From JAUIAI01 sp963732405 (GTDB lineage: Bacteria; Pseudomonadota; Gammaproteobacteria; Burkholderiales; Burkholderiaceae_E): DNA of 64,000 nt. Below the pieces are notes generated by a model, which worked only from the letters and a program-made list of their open reading frames with translations, had not been told where the DNA came from and did no database searches. The stretch's first letter is position 1; each line of letters begins with the position of its first letter. Below are positions 17,724 to 26,378 of the stretch, one piece after another. The DNA lies in NCBI GenBank assembly GCA_963732405.1, contig CAVSZG010000004.1, positions 1-64,000 of the forward strand, given 5' to 3'. The translations under genes and the position numbers were made by a program.

Positions 17724-19116
17724 AGTAGGCCATAGGGTCGCGGAACATCAGCAACACGGTGCGCCAGATGATGAGCAGGTCGAGTCGCAACGACCAGGTG
17801 CGCAGATACTCGAGGTCGAATTCCACCCGGCGCTCCATGTCGGCCAGGGCCGGCGTTTCGCCGCGTGCGCCATTGACCTGGGCCCAGCCCGTGATGCCCG
17901 GCTTGACCTTGTGTCGCACCATATAGCCCTTGATGACCTTGCGGAAGGTTTCATTGTGGGCCACCGCATGCGGTCGCGGACCGACCACGCTCATGCGTCC
18001 TTCGAGCACATTGAAGAACTGGGGGAGTTCATCCAGCGAGGTGCGGCGCAGGAACCGGCCCACGGGCGTGATGCGCGGATCGTCGCGAGTGGCCTGCTGC
18101 ACATTGGCACCGTTTTCGGTGACATACATGCTGCGGAACTTCCACACATTGATGTTGCGCCCGTCCAGACCATAGCGCTTTTGCCGGAAGATGACCGGGC
18201 CGGGCGAGGTGAACTTGATGGCCAGCGCGATGGCGATCATGATCGGGGCGGTCAGGGTGATGGCCACCAGCGAGATCAGGATGTCGGACAGCCGCTTGGT
18301 CACGCCGGTGACGCCGTCGAAGGGCGTTTCGCAGACGGCCACCACCGGCACGCCGCCCACGGCATCGAGCCGGGCCTGGATCATGTCGACCATGAAGATG
18401 TCCGGCACGAAGAAGATCGACGCGGTGGTGTCGCGCAGGCTGTCGAGCAGCTTGAGGATGCGCGGCTGGCCCGCCATGGGCAGGGCGATGTAGATGCTCG
18501 AGACACCATTGGCCTTGACGAAGGCGGCCGCATCGTGAACCCGGCCGGCGACCGGGGCTTCATCGATATGGCCCAGCCGCGACTGATTGCGATCATCGAA
18601 AAACGCCAGCACCCGCTTGTTGCTGAACGGATCCTTGTTGAAGGTGCCGGCGAGTTGGCGGCTCGCCGCATTGGCGCCGATGACGATGGTGCGTTCCTTG
18701 CGGCTCAGGGCCAAGACCCTGGGCACCAGCGAGGGCGCGAGCCAGTGCGCCGAGAACTGCACCAGGGGTACGCTGAGCACCCAGGCGAGGATGACGTCTT
18801 TGTCGAAGGCGTCGGACATGCCGGTGACATAGCCCAGGCCCAGCAGCAGTGCGGCGACCACGGCCCAGTTGCCGGCCAGGGCGCGCAACAGATTGAGCTG
18901 GCGATGGCGGAACTCGATGGTGCCCGGATAACAGAGCGAAAACGCGAGCAGCCCGAGGATCACTTCCGCACCCCGGACCGAATGGCCATGCAGCAGCGTG
19001 GCCACGACCAACGTCACCACAACCAGCAACGGGTCGGTTGCTGCCTTGATGAGATCGACGACCTGACGGGCGCCAAATTGAATGTTGTTCGCCACTCGAA
19101 TCCGTGGAATGTCCAT
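17722..19116 (-). CDS. WcaJ-type undecaprenyl-phosphate sugar phosphotransferase
   Basis: A 464-residue membrane enzyme that starts repeat-unit synthesis by moving a hexose-1-phosphate onto undecaprenyl phosphate. Four hydrophobic segments in the first 130 residues and a CoA-binding-like middle domain (RTIVIGANAASRQLAGT) precede the catalytic bacterial sugar transferase domain (about 270-464). That domain contains KFTSPGPVIFRQKRYG, WKFRSM, TSLDELPQFFNVL, SVVGPRPHAV and KPGITGWAQVNGARG. The ATG at 19116 has AGGAGG upstream and opens a family-like N-terminus. It lies apart from the other polysaccharide genes, with argB-slmA in between. The sugar (glucose, galactose or other) cannot be decided from sequence. 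Confidence 0.92.
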   Translation of the reverse strand: MDIPRIRVANNIQFGARQVVDLIKAATDPLLVVVTLVVATLLHGHSVRGAEVILGLLAFSLCYPGTIEFRHRQLNLLRALAGNWAVVAALLLGLGYVTGMSDAFDKDVILAWVLSVPLVQFSAHWLAPSLVPRVLALSRKERTIVIGANAASRQLAGTFNKDPFSNKRVLAFFDDRNQSRLGHIDEAPVAGRVHDAAAFVKANGVSSIYIALPMAGQPRILKLLDSLRDTTASIFFVPDIFMVDMIQARLDAVGGVPVVAVCETPFDGVTGVTKRLSDILISLVAITLTAPIMIAIALAIKFTSPGPVIFRQKRYGLDGRNINVWKFRSMYVTENGANVQQATRDDPRITPVGRFLRRTSLDELPQFFNVLEGRMSVVGPRPHAVAHNETFRKVIKGYMVRHKVKPGITGWAQVNGARGETPALADMERRVEFDLEYLRTWSLRLDLLIIWRTVLLMFRDPMAY

Positions 19117-19568
19117 GTAAGGACGGTCCTCCTGCCTGGTTGCCGAAGTATGATCGATTCGCCTGAAGCCCGTGGATCGTCCGGGCCACAAACCGGGAAA
19201 AAAATCGCAACGGACTGTAGAAAGTTGCCTCGTTGCCACGACAAAGCAAGTATTCCGACACAAACGGTTAAGCTATCGCGCATCCGCGAATCGATGCAGC
19301 GCCAGCCATCACGCGCGCAAACGATTCCCGACGTATGCTGCGAACCGCATCTGTCTTGATACTGACGTCGATAGTTTTTACAAAAAATGCCCCTGACTGA
19401 CGCGGCGTCCTGACCCGGTCGGGTCGGGCGCGTTGATTCGATCGCGTCATGCATCGTTCAGTAAGTGGCAAGCGTGGCGTGAAAGGTTCTTCGACGCATC
19501 ACCAATTCGGTGGATCGACGCAAGCCGTATCATCTGCCGCTTTTAATACTTCACGATGACAGGCTGCC
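19117..19568. other. Intergenic region between divergent wcaJ-type gene and argB
   Basis: About 450 bases with no convincing coding frame. It must hold the two divergent promoters. It is A/T-richer than its flanks around 19200-19400. Weak -10-like sequences are seen (TACAGT on the minus strand, TATCAT near 19530 on the plus strand), none with a good -35, so no promoter is called. Confidence 0.5.
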
Positions 19569-20510
19569 ATGTCGACCGTTTCACCTGCCGCCCCCGGCTC
19601 TGCAAACCCCATGCCCGGCGCTGACCCCTTGCCCCCCATCACCTCGGCACAGAAAGCGGCAACCCTGGCTGAGGCACTGCCCTATATCCGTCGGTTTCAC
19701 GGCAAGCTGGTGGTCGTGAAATACGGCGGCAATGCGATGACCGATGCCCGGCTCAAGACCAGCTTCGCGCATGATGTGGTGTTGCTTCGCCTGGTCGGTC
19801 TGAACCCGGTGGTGGTGCATGGCGGCGGCCCGCAAATTGAACAACTGCTGGCCCGGGTAGGCAAGAAGGGCGAATTCGTGCAGGGCATGCGCGTGACCGA
19901 TGCCGAGACCATGGATATCGTCGAGATGGTGCTGGCCGGCCAGGTCAACAAGGAGATCGTCGAACTCATCAACCAGGCCGGCGGCCGGGCGGTAGGCCTG
20001 ACCGGCCAGGACGGCAATCTGATCAAGGCGCGCAAGCTGAGCATGCGCAGCCGCGACAACCCCGACGAAACCATCGACATCGGCCAGGTGGGCGAGATCC
20101 AGTCGATCGATCCCTCGCTGATCCAGACGTTGACCCAGACTGGTTTCATTCCGGTGATTGCACCGATCGGCTCGGGCGAGCAGGGCGAGACCTACAACAT
20201 CAATGCCGATGTGGTGGCCGGCAAGATCGCCGAGATCCTGAAGGCCGAGAAGCTGGTCCTGCTCACCAACACGCCGGGCGTGCTCAACAAACAGGGTGAA
20301 CTCATCACCGGGCTGACCAGTCGCGAGATCGACGCCTTGTTCGAGGACGGCACGATCTCGGGCGGCATGTTACCCAAGATCGCCTCGGCGCTCGAGGCCG
20401 CCAAGAGTGGCGTGTCGGCGGTTCATATCATCGACGGCCGGGTCGATCACAGCCTGCTGCTCGAGATCATGACCGCGGAAGGGGTCGGGACGATGATCCG
20501 GAGTCATTGA
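19569..20510 (+). CDS. argB: Acetylglutamate kinase
   Basis: A 313-residue cytosolic enzyme phosphorylating N-acetylglutamate in arginine synthesis. VVKYGGNAM near residue 50, HGGGPQIEQLL, GLTGQDGNLI and the C-terminal SGGMLPKIASALEAAKSGV are all family signatures. The N-terminal 30 residues are Pro/Ala-rich and not conserved, so translation may start somewhat later. It precedes slmA in the same direction. Confidence 0.96.
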   Translation: MSTVSPAAPGSANPMPGADPLPPITSAQKAATLAEALPYIRRFHGKLVVVKYGGNAMTDARLKTSFAHDVVLLRLVGLNPVVVHGGGPQIEQLLARVGKKGEFVQGMRVTDAETMDIVEMVLAGQVNKEIVELINQAGGRAVGLTGQDGNLIKARKLSMRSRDNPDETIDIGQVGEIQSIDPSLIQTLTQTGFIPVIAPIGSGEQGETYNINADVVAGKIAEILKAEKLVLLTNTPGVLNKQGELITGLTSREIDALFEDGTISGGMLPKIASALEAAKSGVSAVHIIDGRVDHSLLLEIMTAEGVGTMIRSH

Positions 20511-20675
20511 GCGGGGCTTGGGTCCGCATGGCGTACACTGCCAGCGGCGGTGTGAATAACCGATCAGCTATTCAGTGAGAGCAGGCACTTACTCACGATA
20601 GAATACCCGCTCCAACGGGTTGCCGATTCGGTCTCGAAGACAATCCAACCCGGTCCAATCCAGTCCATCCACCCA

Positions 20676-21353
20676 ATGTCCGAAGACGACCAGCCGTCAC
20701 TGCGCGCCAAGGCGCGTCGTCCCAAGCCGGGCGAGCGCCGGGTGCAGATCCTTCAGACCCTGGCGATGATGCTGCAGGAACCCGGCTCAGACCGGGTGAC
20801 CACAGCGGCACTTGCCAAGCGATTGGAGGTGTCCGAGGCAGCGCTTTACAGACACTTCGCGAGCAAAGCCCAGATGTTCGAGGGCTTGATCGATTTCATC
20901 GAGAAGAGCGTCTTTGCGCTGATCAACCAGATCACCACACAGGAGCCGGATGGTGTCCGTCAGCTTCGCGCGATTCTCGCGATGCTGCTGGCCTTCGCGG
21001 ACAAGAACCCCGGCATGACGCGAGTGCTGATTGGCGATGCCATCATCACCGAAGACCCGCGCCTGCAAAGCCGCATCAATCAGATCACCGATCGGCTCGA
21101 AACCTCGCTGAAGCAATCCGTGCGCAACGCCATCACCCAGAACCGGATGGCGCCCCATACCGATCCCGCGGGTCTGGCCAGTCTGTTGCTGTCGTATGTG
21201 ATGGGGCGCTGGCTGATCTACGCCAAGAGTGATTTCAAGCGCCACCCGCAAGAAATGTTTGACCTCGCCGCTGGTCTGATGCTGGGCATCATGCCATTGG
21301 CTGGCCCGATGTCAGGTTCGGGCGGCGCGGTAGCGCGCCCGCCCGAATCGTGA
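20676..21353 (+). CDS. slmA: Nucleoid occlusion factor SlmA (TetR family)
   Basis: A 225-residue TetR-type DNA-binding protein. The helix-turn-helix reads VTTAALAKRLEVSEAALYRHFASKAQMFEGLI, the diagnostic SlmA form, and the C-terminal domain fits (FADKNPGMTRVLIGDAI, MGRWLIYAKSDFKR). SlmA binds chromosomal sites and blocks FtsZ assembly over the nucleoid. Position after argB is a common arrangement. The stop is directly adjacent to the stop of the convergent glycosyltransferase-like gene. Confidence 0.9.
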   Translation: MSEDDQPSLRAKARRPKPGERRVQILQTLAMMLQEPGSDRVTTAALAKRLEVSEAALYRHFASKAQMFEGLIDFIEKSVFALINQITTQEPDGVRQLRAILAMLLAFADKNPGMTRVLIGDAIITEDPRLQSRINQITDRLETSLKQSVRNAITQNRMAPHTDPAGLASLLLSYVMGRWLIYAKSDFKRHPQEMFDLAAGLMLGIMPLAGPMSGSGGAVARPPES

Positions 21354-22847
21354 TCAGTTCGCGGCGCCCACCTCGTCGCTGCGTGAACGGTTGGTAGTTT
21401 GATGCTCTTGCAGACCCATTGCGTTGAGTTCGGCAACCGTGCGCCAGGTGGGTTTGATGAGCGACGCAGGGGGGCAGGATTGTTCGAGCGCAGCGACCCC
21501 GGCGGCATCAATGCCGGGCGCGTGGCGCGACAAGGTTCTGGAGGAGCCATACGCTTCCGGTCCCCAGGAGAGTCCTACATCGATAGTTGAATGGGCAGAC
21601 GCGTGGGCGCCCGTAGTGGTCCTACCCATTGAAGTGATCGCCACATCGAGACAATCCGTCGTGGCAACCGTGAGGCCTGGTGCGGCTTTCTGAGCCCACC
21701 GCTGCCCAGCGCCACTGCCGTGCACAGTCGCGGACCAGGCTGGATCCATCGATTTGACCCGACCATACAGCTCGCGATTGGTCGGCGTCTCCCAGTACGC
21801 CATGGCGAAGTAGGCGTAGACGGCGAATCCAGCAACCCATCCATAGAACATGAGCGAATCGGGGACGCCAGCGCGCCAGGCAATGATCGCCGCTGCGCTC
21901 AGTCCTGCGGCCAGACCGAGTTGTATACGCATCGCTTGCGCCATTGAGAAGTGACGAGCCTGCAGCAGGTGTTGCAGATGAGAGCGATCCTGAACCTGTT
22001 CGGGCGAACCGGTGAACACCACGCGCAACGCGAAAAATAGCAGATCGCCGATCGGTATCGTCACCAGCCAAAGCAGGGTACCCAGGCCGATGCCATCCTC
22101 GCCGAGTCCGCCTTGGGCTTGCAGCAGCAACCAGGCTGAAACCAGTCCGAGGATGCTCGAGCCGGCGTGGCTGAGATAGATTGCGGCAACCCGACGCAGC
22201 TTGTGCCGCCACGTGAAGAAGGCCAGTGCCAACAACGTGCCAAGCACCGCAGTTGCGACTGATCCGACTCCTGAGATCAGATCGATCGGCACACCGTCAC
22301 TGGCTCGCAGACCACAGATCACCAACACACCGATGGCCGTGGTCATGGCTAGCCCGTCACAAAGGCCATCGGCACGGTCGACACGTCGAAACGCCAAGGC
22401 AATCAACATCACAAACATGGCCGACAACGGAATCGCCACCCAGCGCATTGACAGCTCCAGCGGCCCGAGCAATGGCCCAGTACTGCTGATCAGCGCCTGC
22501 GATCCGATTACCGTTGCCAGCGAGGCGCAGGCCAGCACCGCGACTCGGTGCCAACGCGGCAACGACACGAGATCGGCCATCAAACCGAATACGATGACAA
22601 TGAACATGCCGAGCGTGATTCCCCAGGCTGTCGCCGGCCATGGTGAGACCAGATTGGCTGCGAACATGCCGACCAAGGCAATCAGCCCGCCGGCGAGCGG
22701 TACATCGGCAACGATCACATCGCGGGCGGTTGGTGGATGCGTGTACACCCAGCCATATTGATGTGCTAGCCAGGCCAATGGGCGCGTCGCGGAAAGGACA
22801 ACCAAAGCGGCAAGGCAAGCCGCGCAAACATGCCAGATCCAGATCAT
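21354..22847 (-). CDS. Degenerate WecA/MraY-family membrane transferase with C-terminal extension
   Basis: A 497-residue protein with about ten hydrophobic segments in residues 1-365, resembling polyprenyl-phosphate GlcNAc-1-phosphate transferases. The motifs are altered. The Asp-Asp pair on the first cytoplasmic loop reads FGLMADLVSL (Ala91-Asp92). The NxxDGxDGL motif reads RRVDRADGLC (Asp157 and Asp160 kept, Asn and Gly lost). The His-rich loop reads DRSHLQHLL. An unusual hydrophilic tail of about 130 residues follows, rich in Ala, Thr and Ser. It may be inactive, regulatory or a transferase of altered specificity. An intact relative is encoded at 50.5 kb. It is divergent from the O-antigen ligase-like gene. 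Confidence 0.75.
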   Translation of the reverse strand: MIWIWHVCAACLAALVVLSATRPLAWLAHQYGWVYTHPPTARDVIVADVPLAGGLIALVGMFAANLVSPWPATAWGITLGMFIVIVFGLMADLVSLPRWHRVAVLACASLATVIGSQALISSTGPLLGPLELSMRWVAIPLSAMFVMLIALAFRRVDRADGLCDGLAMTTAIGVLVICGLRASDGVPIDLISGVGSVATAVLGTLLALAFFTWRHKLRRVAAIYLSHAGSSILGLVSAWLLLQAQGGLGEDGIGLGTLLWLVTIPIGDLLFFALRVVFTGSPEQVQDRSHLQHLLQARHFSMAQAMRIQLGLAAGLSAAAIIAWRAGVPDSLMFYGWVAGFAVYAYFAMAYWETPTNRELYGRVKSMDPAWSATVHGSGAGQRWAQKAAPGLTVATTDCLDVAITSMGRTTTGAHASAHSTIDVGLSWGPEAYGSSRTLSRHAPGIDAAGVAALEQSCPPASLIKPTWRTVAELNAMGLQEHQTTNRSRSDEVGAAN

Positions 22848-23330
22848 ATTCAGTCGCAGTCAGTCTTGTGGGGCCCGCGCGGCGGAGGAGAACCGCGGTG
22901 CGAACGGCCACTGGTTTTGCCAGGCGATGCTGCCTGTTCTTGGCGTGATTATCGGGTGACTGGCGGGTTCATGCCGCTGATGTGTCGATGGTTGTTGGCG
23001 TGTGCGCAACGAACTTGAGGGCGCGGTGCTGGCTGGCCGACAGACGGTCGGTCGCTGGCCGGCGACTCGGCGCCGGAGAAGACCGGTGCCGCGCTCGGCT
23101 TGTGCCCGGCATCATCACAAACACCACAATACGGCGGGGCGAACTGGCTAACGGTTGGCCATGCCGCGCCAAGCTGTCTCGTTCGGTATGATTCGCTGCA
23201 TCGATCCGTCACCTATTGAACAGGGCACTTCACGGCATGAGCAGAACTTGCGGCGGCCGCCGCATTCTTGTCATTCAGGGCTGCCGATGGCCATGAGGTA
23301 TGAATTGGCAACTGCCCGGCGCTGGCGATC
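22848..23330. other. Intergenic region between divergent membrane-protein genes
   Basis: Some 480 bases without a supportable gene; short frames here show no domain or family likeness. It probably contains divergent promoters for the WecA-like gene and the ligase-like gene, but I could not identify -35/-10 pairs with confidence. Confidence 0.45.
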
Positions 23331-24710
23331 ATGAGCCTGGCCACGATCACCAGGCGCGCCTGGCCGGCACTGATATCCATCCTGACGCTCTGGCCCGGGC
23401 TCTTGGTCCTACTCGAATGGCGAGATGTCGATTTGCTCGACTTCAGTGGAGCCCACGAAAGCGCGCTGGTCACGGTTGTTGGTCGGATTGGCGTGGTCTC
23501 AGTTCTTGTCCTGTCCGGCATCGTCCTGGCGTTCGGCCCTCTGAAGGAGAGATTCGAAACGGCCCGGCGCAATCGTGCCCGCGGGTTGCTGTTCGCGCTG
23601 ATCATCTTCATGGTGGGACACAGTCTATTGCCGGCGTTTTTCGGCGCCGTGCCGAGCTTCGAAACCCAAACCGTTTATGCGTTCGTCGTGCTGTATGCCG
23701 CGTATGCATCACGAAAAATGCCTATCGACAGATTCCTGAACGCCCTGAAGATCAGCCTGCTCGTGCTCATTGTGAGTGGCCTGCTGGCGGCGGTGGTCGC
23801 GCCGAATCTGGCATTGCAGTATGTTGATGCGGATGTGCGCCTGCCGATCATTCAGTTTCGATATTGGGGATTAGGGTCTAACCCTAACAATATTGCGCCG
23901 CTTGCCCTCACGCTCTTACTGCTCACTGTTCACCAACCGTTTAAATCCAAGGCTGCGACCGGCCTGTCATACGCAGCCGGCATGGTGACTCTGGTTTTGG
24001 CGCAGTCTCAAACCACCTGGACCGCTGCATTGCTCGTACTGCCGCTGTTTGCGCTCTTCACCTGGACGTCGAAACCGATCCGTAAAGCCCGGATCGATCC
24101 TGTGCTCCTTATCGTGGTTATCGTGAGTGTCGCGGCGGGCTTGATGTTGATTATCTGGGAGGCTGCCCATTTCAATCTTGCCGAGATAACCGGCAGCGCG
24201 ATGCCGAGCAAAAACTCGAATCTGATCGGGGCCGACGGCAACGTTGATGTCGGCAACTTCACCGGGCGCGCACAAATCTGGGAAATTGCCATCCAGACCT
24301 GGAAGGATCATCCGATCTTCGGGTACGGGCCAACGGTCTGGGGTCGCGAATTCCGCGAGATGATCGGATTGTCGTTCGCGTACAACGCGCACAACCAGGT
24401 CATGCAGTCGGCCAGCGTCGGCGGCTGGGTTGCCTTGATCGCTCTGATCGTCTATTTGCTGGCCATGGTTCGGGCGAGCATCCGATCCAACGGGGAGGCT
24501 TCCCGACTTGCAACGGCGATGCTCGTGATCATGGTGGTTCGCGGGTTCACCGAGGGACCCTTGGATACGAATACGTTGTTCTCGGGAGAAGTGCTGCTGC
24601 ATACGGCATTGCTGCACCTGATGTTCCACGGGCTCGCCGCAAAGGTTGCACCCGTCAAGAGTCGGCGTCGGCAGCGCAGAAGTCGGGAGCGTGGCGTCGC
24701 AATAACCTGA
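23331..24710 (+). CDS. O-antigen ligase / Wzy-type polymerase family membrane protein (first copy)
   Basis: A 459-residue inner-membrane protein with about eleven hydrophobic segments. The large periplasmic loop contains the Wzy_C/ligase signature: TGRAQIWEIAIQTWKDHP, then IFGYGPTVW and AHNQVMQSASVGG with the conserved His. Such proteins either polymerise undecaprenyl-linked repeat units or transfer the finished chain to lipid A core; the two cannot be told apart by sequence alone. The C-terminus is very basic (SRRRQRRSRERG). A second member lies at 36.4-37.7 kb. Confidence 0.85.
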   Translation: MSLATITRRAWPALISILTLWPGLLVLLEWRDVDLLDFSGAHESALVTVVGRIGVVSVLVLSGIVLAFGPLKERFETARRNRARGLLFALIIFMVGHSLLPAFFGAVPSFETQTVYAFVVLYAAYASRKMPIDRFLNALKISLLVLIVSGLLAAVVAPNLALQYVDADVRLPIIQFRYWGLGSNPNNIAPLALTLLLLTVHQPFKSKAATGLSYAAGMVTLVLAQSQTTWTAALLVLPLFALFTWTSKPIRKARIDPVLLIVVIVSVAAGLMLIIWEAAHFNLAEITGSAMPSKNSNLIGADGNVDVGNFTGRAQIWEIAIQTWKDHPIFGYGPTVWGREFREMIGLSFAYNAHNQVMQSASVGGWVALIALIVYLLAMVRASIRSNGEASRLATAMLVIMVVRGFTEGPLDTNTLFSGEVLLHTALLHLMFHGLAAKVAPVKSRRRQRRSRERGVAIT

Positions 24711-24860
24711 GCTTGCGACGGTGAAAGACCGAGCGTTGGGTGAGGCTCCGGACGACTTCCCGCCTGTCGCCTTGAGGTTTTTCGGGTTCTGAACTACATT
24801 TGCCGGGAAATCTGACAGGAAGCCTCGACGTCAATCAGGGCATTTGCGTAAGAACAGATC

Positions 24861-24874
24861 ACGGAATATTCCGT
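24861..24874. promoter_or_regulatory. Perfect 14-base palindrome, candidate operator over a promoter
   Basis: ACGGAATATTCCGT is its own reverse complement. It overlaps a possible -10 (TATTCC, 24867-24872) that sits 17 bases after a possible -35 (TTGCGT, 24844-24849) on the plus strand, about 150 bases before the dehydratase gene. That geometry fits a repressor operator. The rest of the roughly 310-base gap 24711-25022 shows no gene. Confidence 0.4.
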
Positions 24875-25022
24875 AGGCGCTGTACGGTGCAATCCTTGTC
24901 AATCAATCGTCATTTTTTGCTGATGTGGCCGGAAGCGTGCCAATCCGCGCCGACGCACAATGTCGGCGAGAGGCGTCATTTCCAAGTCGCTCGCGCCGGT
25001 TAACGGATTGGACATACCCACA

Positions 25023-26246
25023 ATGTTAGAACGCGTCTCCCTATCGATTGAAACATTCCTGCCGAGCATCACCGGCCGTCGCGAGAGCCTTTTTGCGGCA
25101 GACATCGAAGCGCACCGACCTGTCTTGGGCGAGGCAATTGGCGGCAGTGCCGTTCTCGCCGTGGGTGGTGCCGGAACCATCGGCGCCGCCTTCGTCAAAG
25201 CACTGCTCGAATTTGGCCCCCGCAAGGTGATTGTGCTCGACACCAATGAGAACGCATTGGCCGAACAGATACGCGATTTGCGCAGCACACATGGATTGAC
25301 CATGCCGGCGGAATTCGTCACGTATCCGGTGAGTTTCGCCGATCCGGTTGCGGCTAAGATCATCGCCCATCATGGCCCTTTCGACATTGTCGCCAATTTT
25401 GCTGCGCACAAACACGTGCGTAGCGAAAAGGACATCTTCTCAATCGAAGCGATGCTCGACAACAATGTCTTCCGCGCTCGTCAGTTCATGGATCAGGTCG
25501 TGTGCCTGAAACCGCGTCACGCGTTTGCTGTGTCTACTGATAAGGCGGCCAATCCGGTCAACATCATGGGGGCAAGCAAAAAACTCATGGAAGACATGTT
25601 GCTCGCGTTTTCCGACAAGGTGCCGGTTTGCACTGCAAGGTTTGCCAATGTCGCGTTCTCGAACGGCAGCTTGCTGCAGGCGTTCATCGAGCGCCTCGCA
25701 AAAGGCCAGCCATTGTCGGCACCCAACGATGTCCGTCGCTATTTCGTGACGCCTCAGGAAAGCGGCCATATTTGTCTGGCCTCTTGCGTATTGGGCGACA
25801 GTGGCGAGATTTTCTTTCCGGTGCTCGATGAGTCTGCCCACGCACGCCGATTTTCCGATATTGCCGTGAGTCTGCTCGAGAACCTCGGTCTCAGGGCGCA
25901 GATCTGCGAGTCGGAGGACGAAGCAAGAAGTCGCGCGGCGTCACGCTCGTCCGGTGACCCGGACTATCCGGTATTTTTCTTTGGCTCGGATACCACTGGA
26001 GAGAAGCCGATCGAGGAGTTCCATACCGAAGACGAGACCATTGACATGTCTCGATTCAAATCGTTGGGCGTGGTGCGGCCTGTCGGCAGGCGACCAGCCC
26101 ATGAGGTGCTGTCGTTCATCGATGAATTGCGGGCTTCATTCGACACTCCGCGCCCGGATAAGCAGGCGCTAGTTGCTGCGCTGCGCAGCTATTTCGGTGA
26201 GTTTGGGCATCTTGAAACCGGCAAGACTCTCGATTCGAGGATGTAG
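25023..26246 (+). CDS. FlaA1/CapD-like nucleotide-sugar 4,6-dehydratase
   Basis: A soluble 407-residue SDR enzyme of the polysaccharide biosynthesis protein group. The NAD-binding loop is VGGAGTIGAAF (about residue 45). NFAAHKHVRSEKD, AVSTDKAANPVNIMGASK and SNGSLLQAF match UDP-GlcNAc 4,6-dehydratases of the short soluble type. In that subfamily the usual catalytic Tyr is replaced by Met, as seen here (NIMGASK). It would make a 4-keto-6-deoxy sugar nucleotide, a precursor of sugars such as QuiNAc or FucNAc derivatives. The ATG at 25023 was chosen over one at 24960 because it matches the length of relatives; neither has a strong ribosome-binding site. Confidence 0.82.
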   Translation: MLERVSLSIETFLPSITGRRESLFAADIEAHRPVLGEAIGGSAVLAVGGAGTIGAAFVKALLEFGPRKVIVLDTNENALAEQIRDLRSTHGLTMPAEFVTYPVSFADPVAAKIIAHHGPFDIVANFAAHKHVRSEKDIFSIEAMLDNNVFRARQFMDQVVCLKPRHAFAVSTDKAANPVNIMGASKKLMEDMLLAFSDKVPVCTARFANVAFSNGSLLQAFIERLAKGQPLSAPNDVRRYFVTPQESGHICLASCVLGDSGEIFFPVLDESAHARRFSDIAVSLLENLGLRAQICESEDEARSRAASRSSGDPDYPVFFFGSDTTGEKPIEEFHTEDETIDMSRFKSLGVVRPVGRRPAHEVLSFIDELRASFDTPRPDKQALVAALRSYFGEFGHLETGKTLDSRM

Positions 26247-26378
26247 GTGTAACCGCGCTTGCCAATCGTTGGTGGGACTTCGTTGCTGACAAAGCTGGGG
26301 CTGTTGCGTGTCGCCTGGTCGAGTCTGCTGAGTCAGGCATGGCTCCCTGACAGCGGCTCACGATAAGTCGTCAGACAA

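Noticed and set aside
17911..19359. 482-codon plus-strand frame opposite the WcaJ-type gene
   Set aside because: His/Gln/Arg-rich composition typical of antisense frames; the minus-strand gene has all family motifs.
26332..26351. Inverted repeat GTCAGG/CCTGAC between the dehydratase and wzc-type genes as a terminator
   Set aside because: The stem is only six pairs and has no T-run; position between convergent genes alone is too weak.
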